From VRUE01 sp035712345 (GTDB lineage: Bacteria; Actinomycetota; Thermoleophilia; Solirubrobacterales; 70-9), in NCBI GenBank assembly GCA_035712345.1, contig DASTAY010000050.1, forward strand, positions 1 through 64,000: 64,000 nt of DNA, written 5' to 3'. Shown in pieces: positions 33,319 through 40,142 of the stretch. Every line of letters starts with the position of its first letter. Position 1 is the first letter of the stretch. The notes under the pieces are model-generated. The model was not told the DNA's origin and ran no database searches. It was given only the letters and a program-made list of their open reading frames with translations. Both the position numbers and the translations under genes were made by a program.

Positions 33319-33378
33319 GCGAGCCGCAGTGCGAGCCGTAGAACGAGCTGTAGTGCGAGCCGCAGTGCGAAGTAGACA
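33319..33378. repeat. Five tandem 12-base units, cluster 2
   Basis: GCGAGCCGCAGT, GCGAGCCGTAGA, ACGAGCTGTAGT, GCGAGCCGCAGT again, then a partial unit, in perfect 12-base phase and unrelated to cluster 1 in sequence. It lies 130 bases before the integrase start. Confidence 0.65.
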
Positions 33379-33503
33379 ATGAGCTGCGACCGAGGCCGTG
33401 AAAGCCGCCTGCGGTCCCGATCCTCCTGTTAACGTTTTGTCCGACAACGCAAATGGGGCGGCGCCGCATACACGGCCCGCCCCCGGCTCACGAGGTGGTG
33501 CTC

Positions 33504-34745
33504 ATGAGCATTTCCCAGGATACGTTGGCCCCCGCGGCCGATCCAGGCTGCAGCGACAAACGGCGGCTCAGGAAGACCAAGACGCCCGGCGTCTTCAAGC
33601 GCGTGGACGGCAAGGGCCGAACCATCGGCTACGTCAGCGTCTTCCGCGGCGCCGGGCGGCAGCGAAAGCGCCACGCCCGCACCTACGAGGAAGCGAAGCG
33701 GATCAAGCGCGAGAGCGAAACCGACCGCGACCGCGGCGAGCTACAGGAGCGCACGACGATCGGCTTCCTCCGCTACGTCGATGAATGGATCGAGCGCTAC
33801 CGCGGCCAGGGAAGGCGCGGCTTCCGCGAGAGCACCCGCGAGGAATACCGCCGCTTGATCCGCGTCTACGCGCACCGCCACTTCCCGCGCAAGCTGAAGC
33901 TGGTCGACGTGAGCACCTACGCACTGGCCCGCTTCATGGACTGGCTCGGGGACGAGAAGGAGCAGGGCAAGCACCTCAGCGACCGCACCATCACCAACGC
34001 CGTGATCCCCCTACGCGCCGCGCTGGCAACCGCGAGGCGCGAGGGCTTGATCCGCCACAACCCGGCCCAGGGACTTGCCATGCCCCACCGGGACCAGCCG
34101 CCAAAAGAGGAGATCAGAGTCTTCAGCCGCGAGCAGCTTGCCGCGATCCTGGCGATGGCTCCAGAGCGCCACCGGCCGCTGTTCGAGCTGCTGGCGACCT
34201 GTGGCCTGCGGATCAGCGAGGTGATCGCCCTCCAGCGCCTGCACCTCCAGCTCGACCAGAGCGAGCCCGAGGTCTGCGTCCGTCGCGCCATCGTCCGCGA
34301 TCGGATCGTGCCGCCGAAGAGCAAGTACGGCAACCGCGAGGTCCGCCTACCGATGCCGGTCGCGGCGAAGCTGCGCGCCCACCTCGCCACCCAGCCAGAT
34401 CAGGACTCGACCGCCCTCGCCTTCCCCAGCGAAGCAGGCAGCCCGCTCAACCCCGGCAACCTCCGCCGCCGCGTCCTCAAGCCGCTCGCAGAGGAGGTCG
34501 ACGCCCCCTGGGCCGGCTTCCACACGTTCCGCCACACCTTCGCCTCGCTCCACCTCAGCCAAGGCACGAATCTCCTCCAGCTCAGCCGCGCCCTCGGCCA
34601 CCACTCACCCGCCTTCACGCTCACCCGCTACACGCATCTGCTGCCGGGGGACGAGGCGCCAGCCCTCAACCTCTGGTGCGAGGGAAACCCGGTACAAGAG
34701 CGGTCTCGGCCAGATGCATTCCACCTTGGCTGCAACAATGTCTAG
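33504..34745 (+). CDS. Tyrosine recombinase/integrase
   Basis: This 413-residue site-specific recombinase drives integration and excision at the tRNA-Arg site. An arm-DNA-binding N-terminal domain (about 22-85, with PGVFKRVDGKGRT) is followed by a SAM-like core-binding domain (88-190) and a catalytic domain (205-385). Catalytic residues are R236 in GLRISE, probable K274, H340 and R343 in HTFRHTF, H366 or H367, and nucleophile Y376. ATG 33504 has GAGGTGG upstream, while the frame above it is non-coding-like. The 30-residue tail after Y376 is typical. It stops four bases before the next gene. Confidence 0.95.
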   Translation: MSISQDTLAPAADPGCSDKRRLRKTKTPGVFKRVDGKGRTIGYVSVFRGAGRQRKRHARTYEEAKRIKRESETDRDRGELQERTTIGFLRYVDEWIERYRGQGRRGFRESTREEYRRLIRVYAHRHFPRKLKLVDVSTYALARFMDWLGDEKEQGKHLSDRTITNAVIPLRAALATARREGLIRHNPAQGLAMPHRDQPPKEEIRVFSREQLAAILAMAPERHRPLFELLATCGLRISEVIALQRLHLQLDQSEPEVCVRRAIVRDRIVPPKSKYGNREVRLPMPVAAKLRAHLATQPDQDSTALAFPSEAGSPLNPGNLRRRVLKPLAEEVDAPWAGFHTFRHTFASLHLSQGTNLLQLSRALGHHSPAFTLTRYTHLLPGDEAPALNLWCEGNPVQERSRPDAFHLGCNNV

Positions 34746-34748
34746 GCG

Positions 34749-34892
34749 ATGAAGCCCCACGCTCCAACTGCTGTCCCTGCCGAGAAAGGCAAGCTGCGCT
34801 TTGGCCTGCCTGGCAGCGCCAAGGAGCGCAGCAACAGGATTAAGGCCGCAATCAAGGCCAATCGCGAGACGCTGCGCCGACTTGCGAAGTAG
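34749..34892 (+). CDS. Short protein upstream of Doc, candidate antitoxin
   Basis: The 47-residue frame is MKPHAPTAVP and then a basic helical half ending RETLRRLAK. ATG 34749 is three bases after the integrase stop. It stops three bases before the TTG start of the Doc gene, so the two are almost certainly co-translated. Phd antitoxins occupy this place in Doc systems, but this one is shorter and not recognisably Phd, so antitoxin function is inferred from position only. The lysine- and arginine-rich C-terminal part could bind DNA. Confidence 0.55.
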   Translation: MKPHAPTAVPAEKGKLRFGLPGSAKERSNRIKAAIKANRETLRRLAK

Positions 34893-34895
34893 CCC

Positions 34896-35288
34896 TTGAC
34901 GATCTACCTGGAGTTGGGCGATTACTGCGAGATCGCCGCAGATCTACTGGGCACGAGCCCGGAGCAGATTGCGCGTCTGCCGAGGATCGCTCTTGCCGAT
35001 TCCGCGCTCGCCACGCCGAGGGCGGGGTTTGGCGATCAGGATGCCTATCCGACCTTGATCGACAAGGCCGCCGTCTTGGTGGAGCACCTAGTCCGCAATC
35101 ACCCTCTGCCCGATGGCAACAAGCGCGCCGGCTTCCTGTCGGTGTGGCTGTTCATGGAATCAAACGATCAGCCATTTTCCGGAGAAGATCCAGACACCGA
35201 TGTGCCAATGATCGAGCGGATCGCTGCTGGTGAAGCTGCCCCTAACGAAATCGTGGCCTGGCTTAAAAAGCGTACGTCTGCTGGCTGA
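34896..35288 (+). CDS. Doc/Fic-family toxin
   Basis: This 130-residue protein is mostly a Fic fold, with the active-site loop HPLPDGNKR at 69-77. In Doc proteins this loop (HxFxDxNKR) carries the catalytic His and a Lys, and phosphorylates EF-Tu. The loop Phe is replaced by Leu and the Ala by Gly, which is seen in Fic proteins, so AMP transfer is also possible. TTG 34896 is used, with the short upstream gene ending three bases earlier. It likely acts as a growth-arresting toxin that stabilises the island or aborts infection. Confidence 0.83.
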   Translation: MTIYLELGDYCEIAADLLGTSPEQIARLPRIALADSALATPRAGFGDQDAYPTLIDKAAVLVEHLVRNHPLPDGNKRAGFLSVWLFMESNDQPFSGEDPDTDVPMIERIAAGEAAPNEIVAWLKKRTSAG

Positions 35289-35308
35289 TCGACGAAGCGA
35301 TCCTCGCC

Positions 35309-35581
35309 CTAAGCAATCTCGAACGCTGGTCCTGTCTCTCCCATAGCGCTTAGGATCTGTTGGAGGACGGCTCGCATTGCTCCAGCGTTGTCCCGGCAAT
35401 GGTGCATCTTTACTCCCGTAGGAGTTGCCGCCTGCACCATTGGATCACTAGGCATCTGATCCTTCGCTGCTTTGAGCAGTGTGTTGTACGACTCTGCCAG
35501 GGTCGCTGATGGATGGTCGTTCGCTTTGAACTCCTTTAGAGAGTTGGAAAGCTCCAAAATGCGTTCGGCTAGGTTCTCCAT
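35309..35581 (-). CDS. Small unknown protein downstream of OLD gene
   Basis: I do not recognise it. The 90-residue protein is helical with a single HH-C-containing segment (MHHCRDN, about 59-65) that could bind metal. ATG 35581 has GAAAGGA at a 10-base distance. It is on the same strand as, and 61 bases beyond, the OLD nuclease stop, so it is probably the second gene of that operon. Lower GC and its place inside the element fit a horizontally acquired accessory protein. It might be an effector partner, an immunity protein or unrelated. Confidence 0.55.
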   Translation of the reverse strand: MENLAERILELSNSLKEFKANDHPSATLAESYNTLLKAAKDQMPSDPMVQAATPTGVKMHHCRDNAGAMRAVLQQILSAMGETGPAFEIA

Positions 35582-35642
35582 CGACTCTTGATCCTTTCAG
35601 TCGATTCGTGGCATCTGCGCCTTCAATTCCAATACCAAGACA

Positions 35643-37493
35643 CTACGAAAGCAATTCGTTTAGTTTCTTGAACAGAGCCTCGAACCGATCAAGAGTCGCG
35701 TCATCAAGACTTTCGACGCGCTCTGGATTTGAAAGTAGGAAGCGGGCTGGCTGGAAGTGGTCATATTTCCCGATAGCCGACTCTATCCGCGGCACAATGC
35801 GGTTCCCGGGTGACAATTTCGCTTTTGTGATCTGACCAACGCCCGAATCTTTCACTAGTTTGAGGTACCAGGACTCGTCAAACATGTCCTCGATATCGGC
35901 TTCCTTGCCGCCAGTAATCGTTGCCAGAGGAACAACCGCGTTAGAGTTAATGAGACCGCGCTCGGTCATTGCATTGATCTTTTGAGACCCTCCTGCCGCG
36001 CCGTCGAGCACCACAGCAACGTTCAGATTGACCCCGAGGAGAGCAATGAAGGTCGGCAGCTTGTCTATGCCACCGACGGGAACGATGGCCCAGCGCGGGT
36101 CTAGAGCCACACGCCCGAGCGTGGCGAGCCGGGTACTCAAGGTCTGGAGATAGACGAAATCCGATGGCCCCTCGACAGCAAGGTTGTCAGGGGCGATAAA
36201 CAGGGCTTGGGCCAGCTCGTAGCCGAGTGCGGCTTGAAGTGGAAAGACGGTCTCTCGCGTAGTGGCGAGCACGTCCTCCTCGACCTTGGTGCCCTCCGAC
36301 TCACGATCTTCCACGGTGCGGGCTCGGTCGAGCTTGGTAGCGTCGATCAAGAATGGAGAATGCGTCGTGTATAGGACTTGGTGTGATGGGGCTAGGCGCT
36401 CCTCGATGTAGCGCAGAAGATCGGCCTGGGCAGTTGCATGTAGGCCAAGTGCTGGCTCGTCAAGAAGGAGGACGATGCCCTCTTTCTCGTGGAACTCTGA
36501 GAAGGCGGCGAGGAAGGAGAAAAACCATTGAAATCCAGCCGATCGCTCGGAAAAGTTAAGCGTGATGAAATGACGAAGGTTCTCTATCCGGATCTCTAGG
36601 ACCGGTCGCTCTTGGTCACCCGTCGGTGGATCCCCCGTATCCACTGGCCAGTCAACGTCAAAATAGACGCGCAGATTCTTGTTTTGGGACCAAAACTCGA
36701 ATACCTCTTGTGAAATCAGGCTGCTTGCAGCCTCCAGTGATGCCCGACGCTCCTCGTAAAGATCGCGAGTGAACTCGGTGCCTCCGTCTACCCCCGCAAG
36801 ACGAAGCAGCGATTGCGCCGTAGCCTGGCCGGCGGTCAACTCCTCGTCCGGAGTCCGTTGAAGATGCGGGATCGAGATCCGACCCGGCAACTCGCTGTAT
36901 TCGTCGAAATAGAAGAACTTGGGCATTCGCCGTTCGAGAACGCCTACAACCTTTCGGCGAAGTTTGGTCTCTCGAATCTCGGTAACGGTCTCCTCGGCTA
37001 CGCCTCCGGTCTCAGCCAATTTGTCGGCTGCGGCAGCAAGCGTGGTGGCACCCTGTGCGAGCTTGGGGTCAATTCCATGCTTAGTAAGAAAATGCGGGAC
37101 AGCCTTGGCTTCGTTGGTGCCGAAAGTGAACATGCGGTGATTGTCGTAGCTGCGGGTAACCGTGATCTCTTCGGATTCGAGAACACCTGCGCCAACTAGG
37201 TCCGCGACAGCATCTCGGTCTGCTTGCTCTAGTTCAAAGCGCGCTTCAATCGGCTTAATCGCACCAACGCTGCCCTGCTCGGCTGCGAAACGAGGTCGGG
37301 GAAAGTCCCGAAGGGGATCGAACGAATCCGGATGCCCCGTTGGAACGGGATTGAGTCGATACAGGGCCTCGAGACACGCAGTCTTGCCGCTCTCATTCTT
37401 TCCGACGAGCGCCGTGATCTCCTCATCGACACGGATCTCGCCCGAGTCAGTGACGCTCTTAAAATCCTTGACTCTGTAGGACTTGAGGATCAT
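35643..37493 (-). CDS. OLD-family ATP-dependent nuclease (ATPase-TOPRIM)
   Basis: The 616-residue protein has an ABC-type ATPase split by a long insert: Walker A GKNESGKT at 31-38, ABC-signature-like SERSAGFQW near 315-323, Walker B VLLLDEP at 341-347 and the switch THSPF at 377-381. A C-terminal TOPRIM domain has E441 in VEGPSD, D497 in VVLDGAAGG and IEDMFDE at 534-540 as likely metal residues. OLD enzymes cut DNA and often serve phage defence. Codon use is AT-richer than the neighbours, with no Gabija-type helicase beside it. ATG 37493 has no clear ribosome site, so the message may be leaderless. Confidence 0.88.
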   Translation of the reverse strand: MILKSYRVKDFKSVTDSGEIRVDEEITALVGKNESGKTACLEALYRLNPVPTGHPDSFDPLRDFPRPRFAAEQGSVGAIKPIEARFELEQADRDAVADLVGAGVLESEEITVTRSYDNHRMFTFGTNEAKAVPHFLTKHGIDPKLAQGATTLAAAADKLAETGGVAEETVTEIRETKLRRKVVGVLERRMPKFFYFDEYSELPGRISIPHLQRTPDEELTAGQATAQSLLRLAGVDGGTEFTRDLYEERRASLEAASSLISQEVFEFWSQNKNLRVYFDVDWPVDTGDPPTGDQERPVLEIRIENLRHFITLNFSERSAGFQWFFSFLAAFSEFHEKEGIVLLLDEPALGLHATAQADLLRYIEERLAPSHQVLYTTHSPFLIDATKLDRARTVEDRESEGTKVEEDVLATTRETVFPLQAALGYELAQALFIAPDNLAVEGPSDFVYLQTLSTRLATLGRVALDPRWAIVPVGGIDKLPTFIALLGVNLNVAVVLDGAAGGSQKINAMTERGLINSNAVVPLATITGGKEADIEDMFDESWYLKLVKDSGVGQITKAKLSPGNRIVPRIESAIGKYDHFQPARFLLSNPERVESLDDATLDRFEALFKKLNELLS

Positions 37494-37540
37494 CGGCGGG
37501 CAAGAGTAGACATAGAAATCTCTGCATGCCTTTCAAGGAA

Positions 37541-37578
37541 CCAGCGAATGTCGCTCATTGCGACATTTCCCTCGCTGG
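37541..37578 (-). promoter_or_regulatory. Interrupted 14-bp hairpin upstream of OLD gene
   Basis: CCAGCGA/TCGCTGG and ATGTCGC/GCGACAT form one continuous stem with a five-base bulge on one strand and loop TCATT. It begins 48 bases before the OLD start codon on the coding strand. It could be a transcript leader structure or a two-part operator. Its position inside the island suggests control of the nuclease. Confidence 0.5.
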
Positions 37579-37602
37579 TGCAAAGCGCGGGTCACCGCTC
37601 CT

Positions 37603-37623
37603 TGGGGCAACAAATGGGGCAAC
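37603..37623 (+). repeat. Right arm-type repeat pair
   Basis: TGGGGCAAC at 37603-37611 and 37615-37623 keep the 12-base start-to-start spacing and are followed by ATG, as in the left pair at 32182-32202. They lie about 100 bases inside attR. Confidence 0.7.
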
Positions 37624-37720
37624 ATGCCCCACAGACTCCAGCCGATCCCCACGGGACTCGATCGGCCGAAAACCGCTTGAAATCGCGCTCCACGTAGCCC
37701 AGCCGATCCACCGGCTCGGG

Positions 37721-37764
37721 CTACGAAACCGAAGGTCACAGGTTCGAATCCTGTCAGGCGCGTT
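37721..37764 (+). other. attR, partial tRNA-Arg 3' copy
   Basis: An exact 44-base copy of 32069-32112, covering the tRNA from the anticodon loop to two bases past the end. It lacks the 5' half and is not a tRNA gene. Confidence 0.9.
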
Positions 37765-37841
37765 CGCTGAATCCCACTTGGGAAGCGCCCTGCCAAGGCC
37801 GATTTCGAGGAATTGAAGTCGCTTTGTGAAGGCCCTCTGAG

Positions 37842-37868
37842 TGGCAACCGGGCTGGCAACAGGGCAAC
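37842..37868 (+). repeat. Diverged arm-type repeats outside attR
   Basis: TGGCAAC at 37842-37848 and 37854-37860, then GGCAAC at 37863-37868, again with a 12-base first spacing. The sequence differs from the island's TGGGGCAAC, as expected for a related but distinct integrase. It precedes the decayed integrase fragment. Confidence 0.55.
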
Positions 37869-37888
37869 GCCCTCGCGCTTCGTGATCA

Positions 37889-38092
37889 GTGCTCGAGCGC
37901 ACCTCGCACGCCGGGGTCTACCGGCGAGGGCGCCGCTACGTCGCTGTTTACCGGCGGGCCGAGCGGCTGGGGACGACTCCGCCATGGATTTCGATAGGGC
38001 GCCGGCAAGCCCGGCGAGCAACGCGACCGCCGGGGTCTTGGTCGTCGCCTGATCTCCCCCGGGCCTTGACTCGGTCCCTGGATGGCCCGTAG
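37889..38092 (+). pseudogene. Decayed integrase N-terminus
   Basis: The frame reads TSHAGVYRRGRRYVAVYRRAERLG, which matches the arm-binding N-terminal region of tyrosine integrases such as the one at 33504 (PGVFKR...YVSVFR). After about 40 codons the similarity is lost, and the rest of the frame is Arg/Ser/Pro-rich, consistent with a frameshift. No core or catalytic domain follows. It looks like the left-over start of a second element once inserted in tandem at the same tRNA. Confidence 0.6.
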
Positions 38093-38123
38093 CGCGTGTA
38101 CCTCTAGTACCAGGAACCGGGCC

Positions 38124-38154
38124 TTGACACGCAAGCATGAGTGGGTGCTACCTT
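38124..38154 (+). promoter_or_regulatory. Probable promoter of small secreted protein
   Basis: A perfect TTGACA at 38124-38129 is followed 18-19 bases later by CTACCT/TACCTT. That leaves a leader of roughly 80 bases before the gene at 38240. Confidence 0.45.
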
Positions 38155-38239
38155 CGTTCGTTCAGCGAGGAGGGGTGGTTCGCTGTAGGTCTTCGTTGGG
38201 AACCCCGCATGGACGCGATCAGCGCCAAGGAGGTTTCCC

Positions 38240-38437
38240 ATGCGTAGGAAGATGTTGGCTCTCACCCTCACCGCTGGGGTTCTGGCCATCCCGGCGACGC
38301 CGGTTTTCGCCAATCCAGACTTCGGCCCCGGTAACAGCAGCAAGGGGCCAAACGACCCTGGGGCCAAGTGTCATGCGCCCGGCCACGGGACTGGCCCTGG
38401 AGCCAATGAACCAGTGCCTGGCTGCAAGGGCACGTAG
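38240..38437 (+). CDS. Small secreted protein with two cysteines
   Basis: The 65-residue precursor has a clear signal peptide (basic MRRK, hydrophobic 6-20, cleavage near FA-NP) and a mature part of about 40 residues rich in Gly, Pro and Asn (NPDFGPGNSSKGPND, then KCHAPGHG and PGCKG). The two Cys could form one disulfide. AAGGAGG stands eight bases before ATG 38240, one of the strongest ribosome sites here, so expression may be high. No family is recognised. It has its own promoter and terminator, so it is a monocistronic unit beside the island. Confidence 0.75.
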   Translation: MRRKMLALTLTAGVLAIPATPVFANPDFGPGNSSKGPNDPGAKCHAPGHGTGPGANEPVPGCKGT

Positions 38438-38444
38438 AAGGAAA

Positions 38445-38470
38445 GGGAGCCCGCCCCCGGGTGGGCTCCC
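38445..38470 (+). terminator. Terminator of small secreted protein
   Basis: GGGAGCCC and GGGCTCCC form an 8-bp stem around a 10-base GC loop, seven bases after the stop. No T-run follows. Confidence 0.6.
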
Positions 38471-38646
38471 GCGCCCGTTACCCGGAGGGGCCTTCTTGCT
38501 GGGGCAAAGATGCGAGCGTCCGGTGACGGTGAGACGACCGGGCAGCCGCCGCATGCCTATCGGCCGCTCAGCGTATGTGTCCCGGGGCGGGTAGCCGGGT
38601 AGCGTGAGCGAAGTGGCTGCGGCGCGTACGAGATGAGGAACGGCGA

Positions 38647-38991
38647 ATGCCGAGGGAAGAGAGCAGAGCGGAGATCGCCCGGAGCATGTTCCTGGCTTTC
38701 GCCGCGGGCGATCGCGAGCGGATCGAGGAGCTGCTGGCTCCCGAGTTCGTCTTCTTCAGCCCTCCGGACCCGGGCCTCGACCGGACAGGCTACTTCGAGA
38801 GGTGCTGGCCCCATTCCGGGACCGGGACCAGGTTCGACTTCGTCCGCACGATCGAAGCAGGCGACGAGGTGATCGTGACCTACGAGGGAACGCGGACCGC
38901 CGGCAGCCGCTTCCGCAACACCGAGGTCTTGAGCTTCGACGGCGCGAGGATCGTCAAGGCAGAGGTGTACTTCGGCTGGGACCTCGACTGA
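38647..38991 (+). CDS. SnoaL/NTF2-like protein
   Basis: The 114-residue single-domain protein has the NTF2 fold pattern: an N-terminal helix pair (AEIARSMFLAFAAGDRERIEELLAPEFVF), then the alternating strands ending in VYFGWDL. Such proteins are small ligand binders, ketosteroid-isomerase-like enzymes or polyketide cyclases. No catalytic Asp pair can be assigned with confidence. ATG 38647 is used. A second NTF2-like gene follows 14 bases later, probably a co-transcribed pair of paralogues. Confidence 0.75.
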   Translation: MPREESRAEIARSMFLAFAAGDRERIEELLAPEFVFFSPPDPGLDRTGYFERCWPHSGTGTRFDFVRTIEAGDEVIVTYEGTRTAGSRFRNTEVLSFDGARIVKAEVYFGWDLD

Positions 38992-39004
38992 GAGACCCGC
39001 CAAG

Positions 39005-39427
39005 ATGTGCCCGATGCCAGGCAGCTCCGCTGCATCGAACGCCGAGCTGGTCGCCGAGCTGCACCGGCGGCAGGGGGAGATGTATGCGGGCGGGCCGACC
39101 GAGCCCGTAGCCGAACTGCTGGCGGAGGACATCGTCTGGCGGGTACCCGGGAAGAGCCCGATCGCCGGCGAGCACCGCGGCGTCGAGGCGGTCTTGAGCT
39201 ACTTCCTCAGACGCCGTGAGCGGGCGGGAGCGACGATGGAGATGCACCCCGGCGAGATCCTCGCCGACGAGGAGGCTGTCGTCCAGCTGGTCGATGGCAC
39301 CGCCCGTTTCGGCGACGAGAGGGTCAGGTGGCGGACGGCCGGCGTCTATCGCGTCGAAGCCGGGCTGATCCGCGAGGTCTGGCTGGTTCCGCTCGACCTC
39401 GACCGCTTCGACCGGATCTGGTCCTAG
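39005..39427 (+). CDS. NTF2-like (SnoaL) protein
   Basis: The 140-residue protein has the same fold as its upstream neighbour, with LAEDIVWRVPGKSPIAGEHRG containing the common W-x-x-P/G-x-S turn and EAVLSYF helix of SnoaL-like proteins. ATG 39005 and ATG 39014 are both possible. It shares no long identity with the previous gene, but the tandem arrangement suggests related substrates. Its stop overlaps the opposing phosphoesterase stop by four bases. Confidence 0.75.
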   Translation: MCPMPGSSAASNAELVAELHRRQGEMYAGGPTEPVAELLAEDIVWRVPGKSPIAGEHRGVEAVLSYFLRRRERAGATMEMHPGEILADEEAVVQLVDGTARFGDERVRWRTAGVYRVEAGLIREVWLVPLDLDRFDRIWS

Positions 39428-40020
39428 ACCTCCAACCAGGCGCCGGCCGGGCCGAGGTTGCGAACCGGCGTCTCGCCGACCCGGCTCTCACAGCCCCACG
39501 ACTCGTGGATGTGGCCGCAGACGGCGAGGCGCGGTCGCTTGGCCTCGATCGCCGCGAGCAGCGCCGGGCTGCCGAAGTGATCGTCGCCGCCCCCCGAGTC
39601 GCAGTGCCCCTTCGGCGGCGAGTGGAGGACGAGCACGGCGCCCTCGGGACAGGCGACGAGCTTCTCGGTCGCCGCCTCGTCGTCGAGATCGAAGCTCCAG
39701 TCCCAGGGGGTGACCGGGACGCCGGCGCCGAGGCCGTAGAACTCGACGCCGTCGATCGTCGTGCCGGCGCCGTGCAGCACCGTCGCGGCCTTCCACCCCG
39801 ACGCCGCCTCGCGCAACGCGTCCTCGGTCTCGTTGTTGCCGGGGACGAGGACGGTCGGCGCCTCGATCCCCGCCAGCGCGGCGATCGTCTCCTCCAGGCC
39901 CTCGTGCACCGAGGCGAAGTCGCCGGCGCCGATCACCGCGTCGGCCTCGGCCGACATATCGACCAGCGTCGCCGCCTGGTCGAGGTCGCGGTGCAGGTCG
40001 CTGAAGGCGAGCAGCTTCAC
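39424..40020 (-). CDS. Metallophosphoesterase (calcineurin-like)
   Basis: The 198-residue protein has the dimetal ligand set in order: FSDLH (9-13), GDF near 36, GNNE near 68, HSPP near 138 and GHIHE near 174. These coordinate two metals that hydrolyse phosphomono- or diesters. GTG 40020 is preferred because the frame above it is non-conserved. The protein is shorter than most family members but contains every motif. The substrate is unknown. Confidence 0.85.
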   Translation of the reverse strand: MKLLAFSDLHRDLDQAATLVDMSAEADAVIGAGDFASVHEGLEETIAALAGIEAPTVLVPGNNETEDALREAASGWKAATVLHGAGTTIDGVEFYGLGAGVPVTPWDWSFDLDDEAATEKLVACPEGAVLVLHSPPKGHCDSGGGDDHFGSPALLAAIEAKRPRLAVCGHIHESWGCESRVGETPVRNLGPAGAWLEV

Positions 40021-40142
40021 GGCCCGAAAGCTACCGGGCCGGCGCCGGCAGTTTGCGGCGGCAGTCTCATCTCCTCTCGCGGCGGGGGCGAGAGGCGGAC
40101 GCATGTCGGCGGGCCGGGCGGTTCGATAGGCTGCCGCGGCCC

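Larger units (their letters stand above)
32828..33503. other. 676-base gap with short tandem repeats
   Basis: No convincing gene is present: the open frames here are low-complexity and lack ribosome sites. The stretch holds two clusters of 12-base tandem repeats (33188-33235 and 33319-33378), two copies of ATAGATGTCAG (near 33104 and 33244) and the palindrome TTGTC-C-GACAA just before the integrase. It may contain the recombination directionality sites or a decayed excisionase gene. Confidence 0.5.
32069..37764. mobile_element. tRNA-Arg integrative element, about 5.65 kb
   Basis: The element is bounded by the two identical 44-bp att copies (cores start 5652 bases apart). It contains a tyrosine integrase, paired direct repeats placed near both ends with identical 12-base spacing, a small gene of unknown function, a Doc/Fic toxin with a short partner, and an OLD-family nuclease with a companion gene. 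The right half is clearly lower in GC than the chromosome. No replication, conjugation or phage structural gene is seen, so it is an integrase-only island that may need help to move. Confidence 0.88.
37494..37888. other. 395-base gap holding island end and remnant sites
   Basis: No complete gene is seen. In order, it contains the leader hairpin of the OLD gene (37541-37578), the right arm repeats (37603-37623), a tRNA-flank-like stretch, attR (37721-37764) and a third repeat cluster (37842-37868). Confidence 0.6.

Noticed and set aside
32785..33375. A 196-codon open frame in the island gap
   Set aside because: Low-complexity Arg/Ser/Pro composition driven by tandem repeats, no ribosome site, and no family resemblance.
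33188..33378. Possible CRISPR array
   Set aside because: The units are 12 bases with no spacers and diverge from each other. No Cas gene is in the window.
35643..37493. Gabija GajA or PARIS assignment for the OLD-family nuclease
   Set aside because: Domain order alone matches, but there is no UvrD-like helicase or DUF4435 partner in the island, so only the broader OLD family is supported.
37721..37764. A second tRNA-Arg gene
   Set aside because: Only the anticodon-loop-to-3' part is present. The acceptor 5' strand and D-arm are missing, so it is an attachment site.
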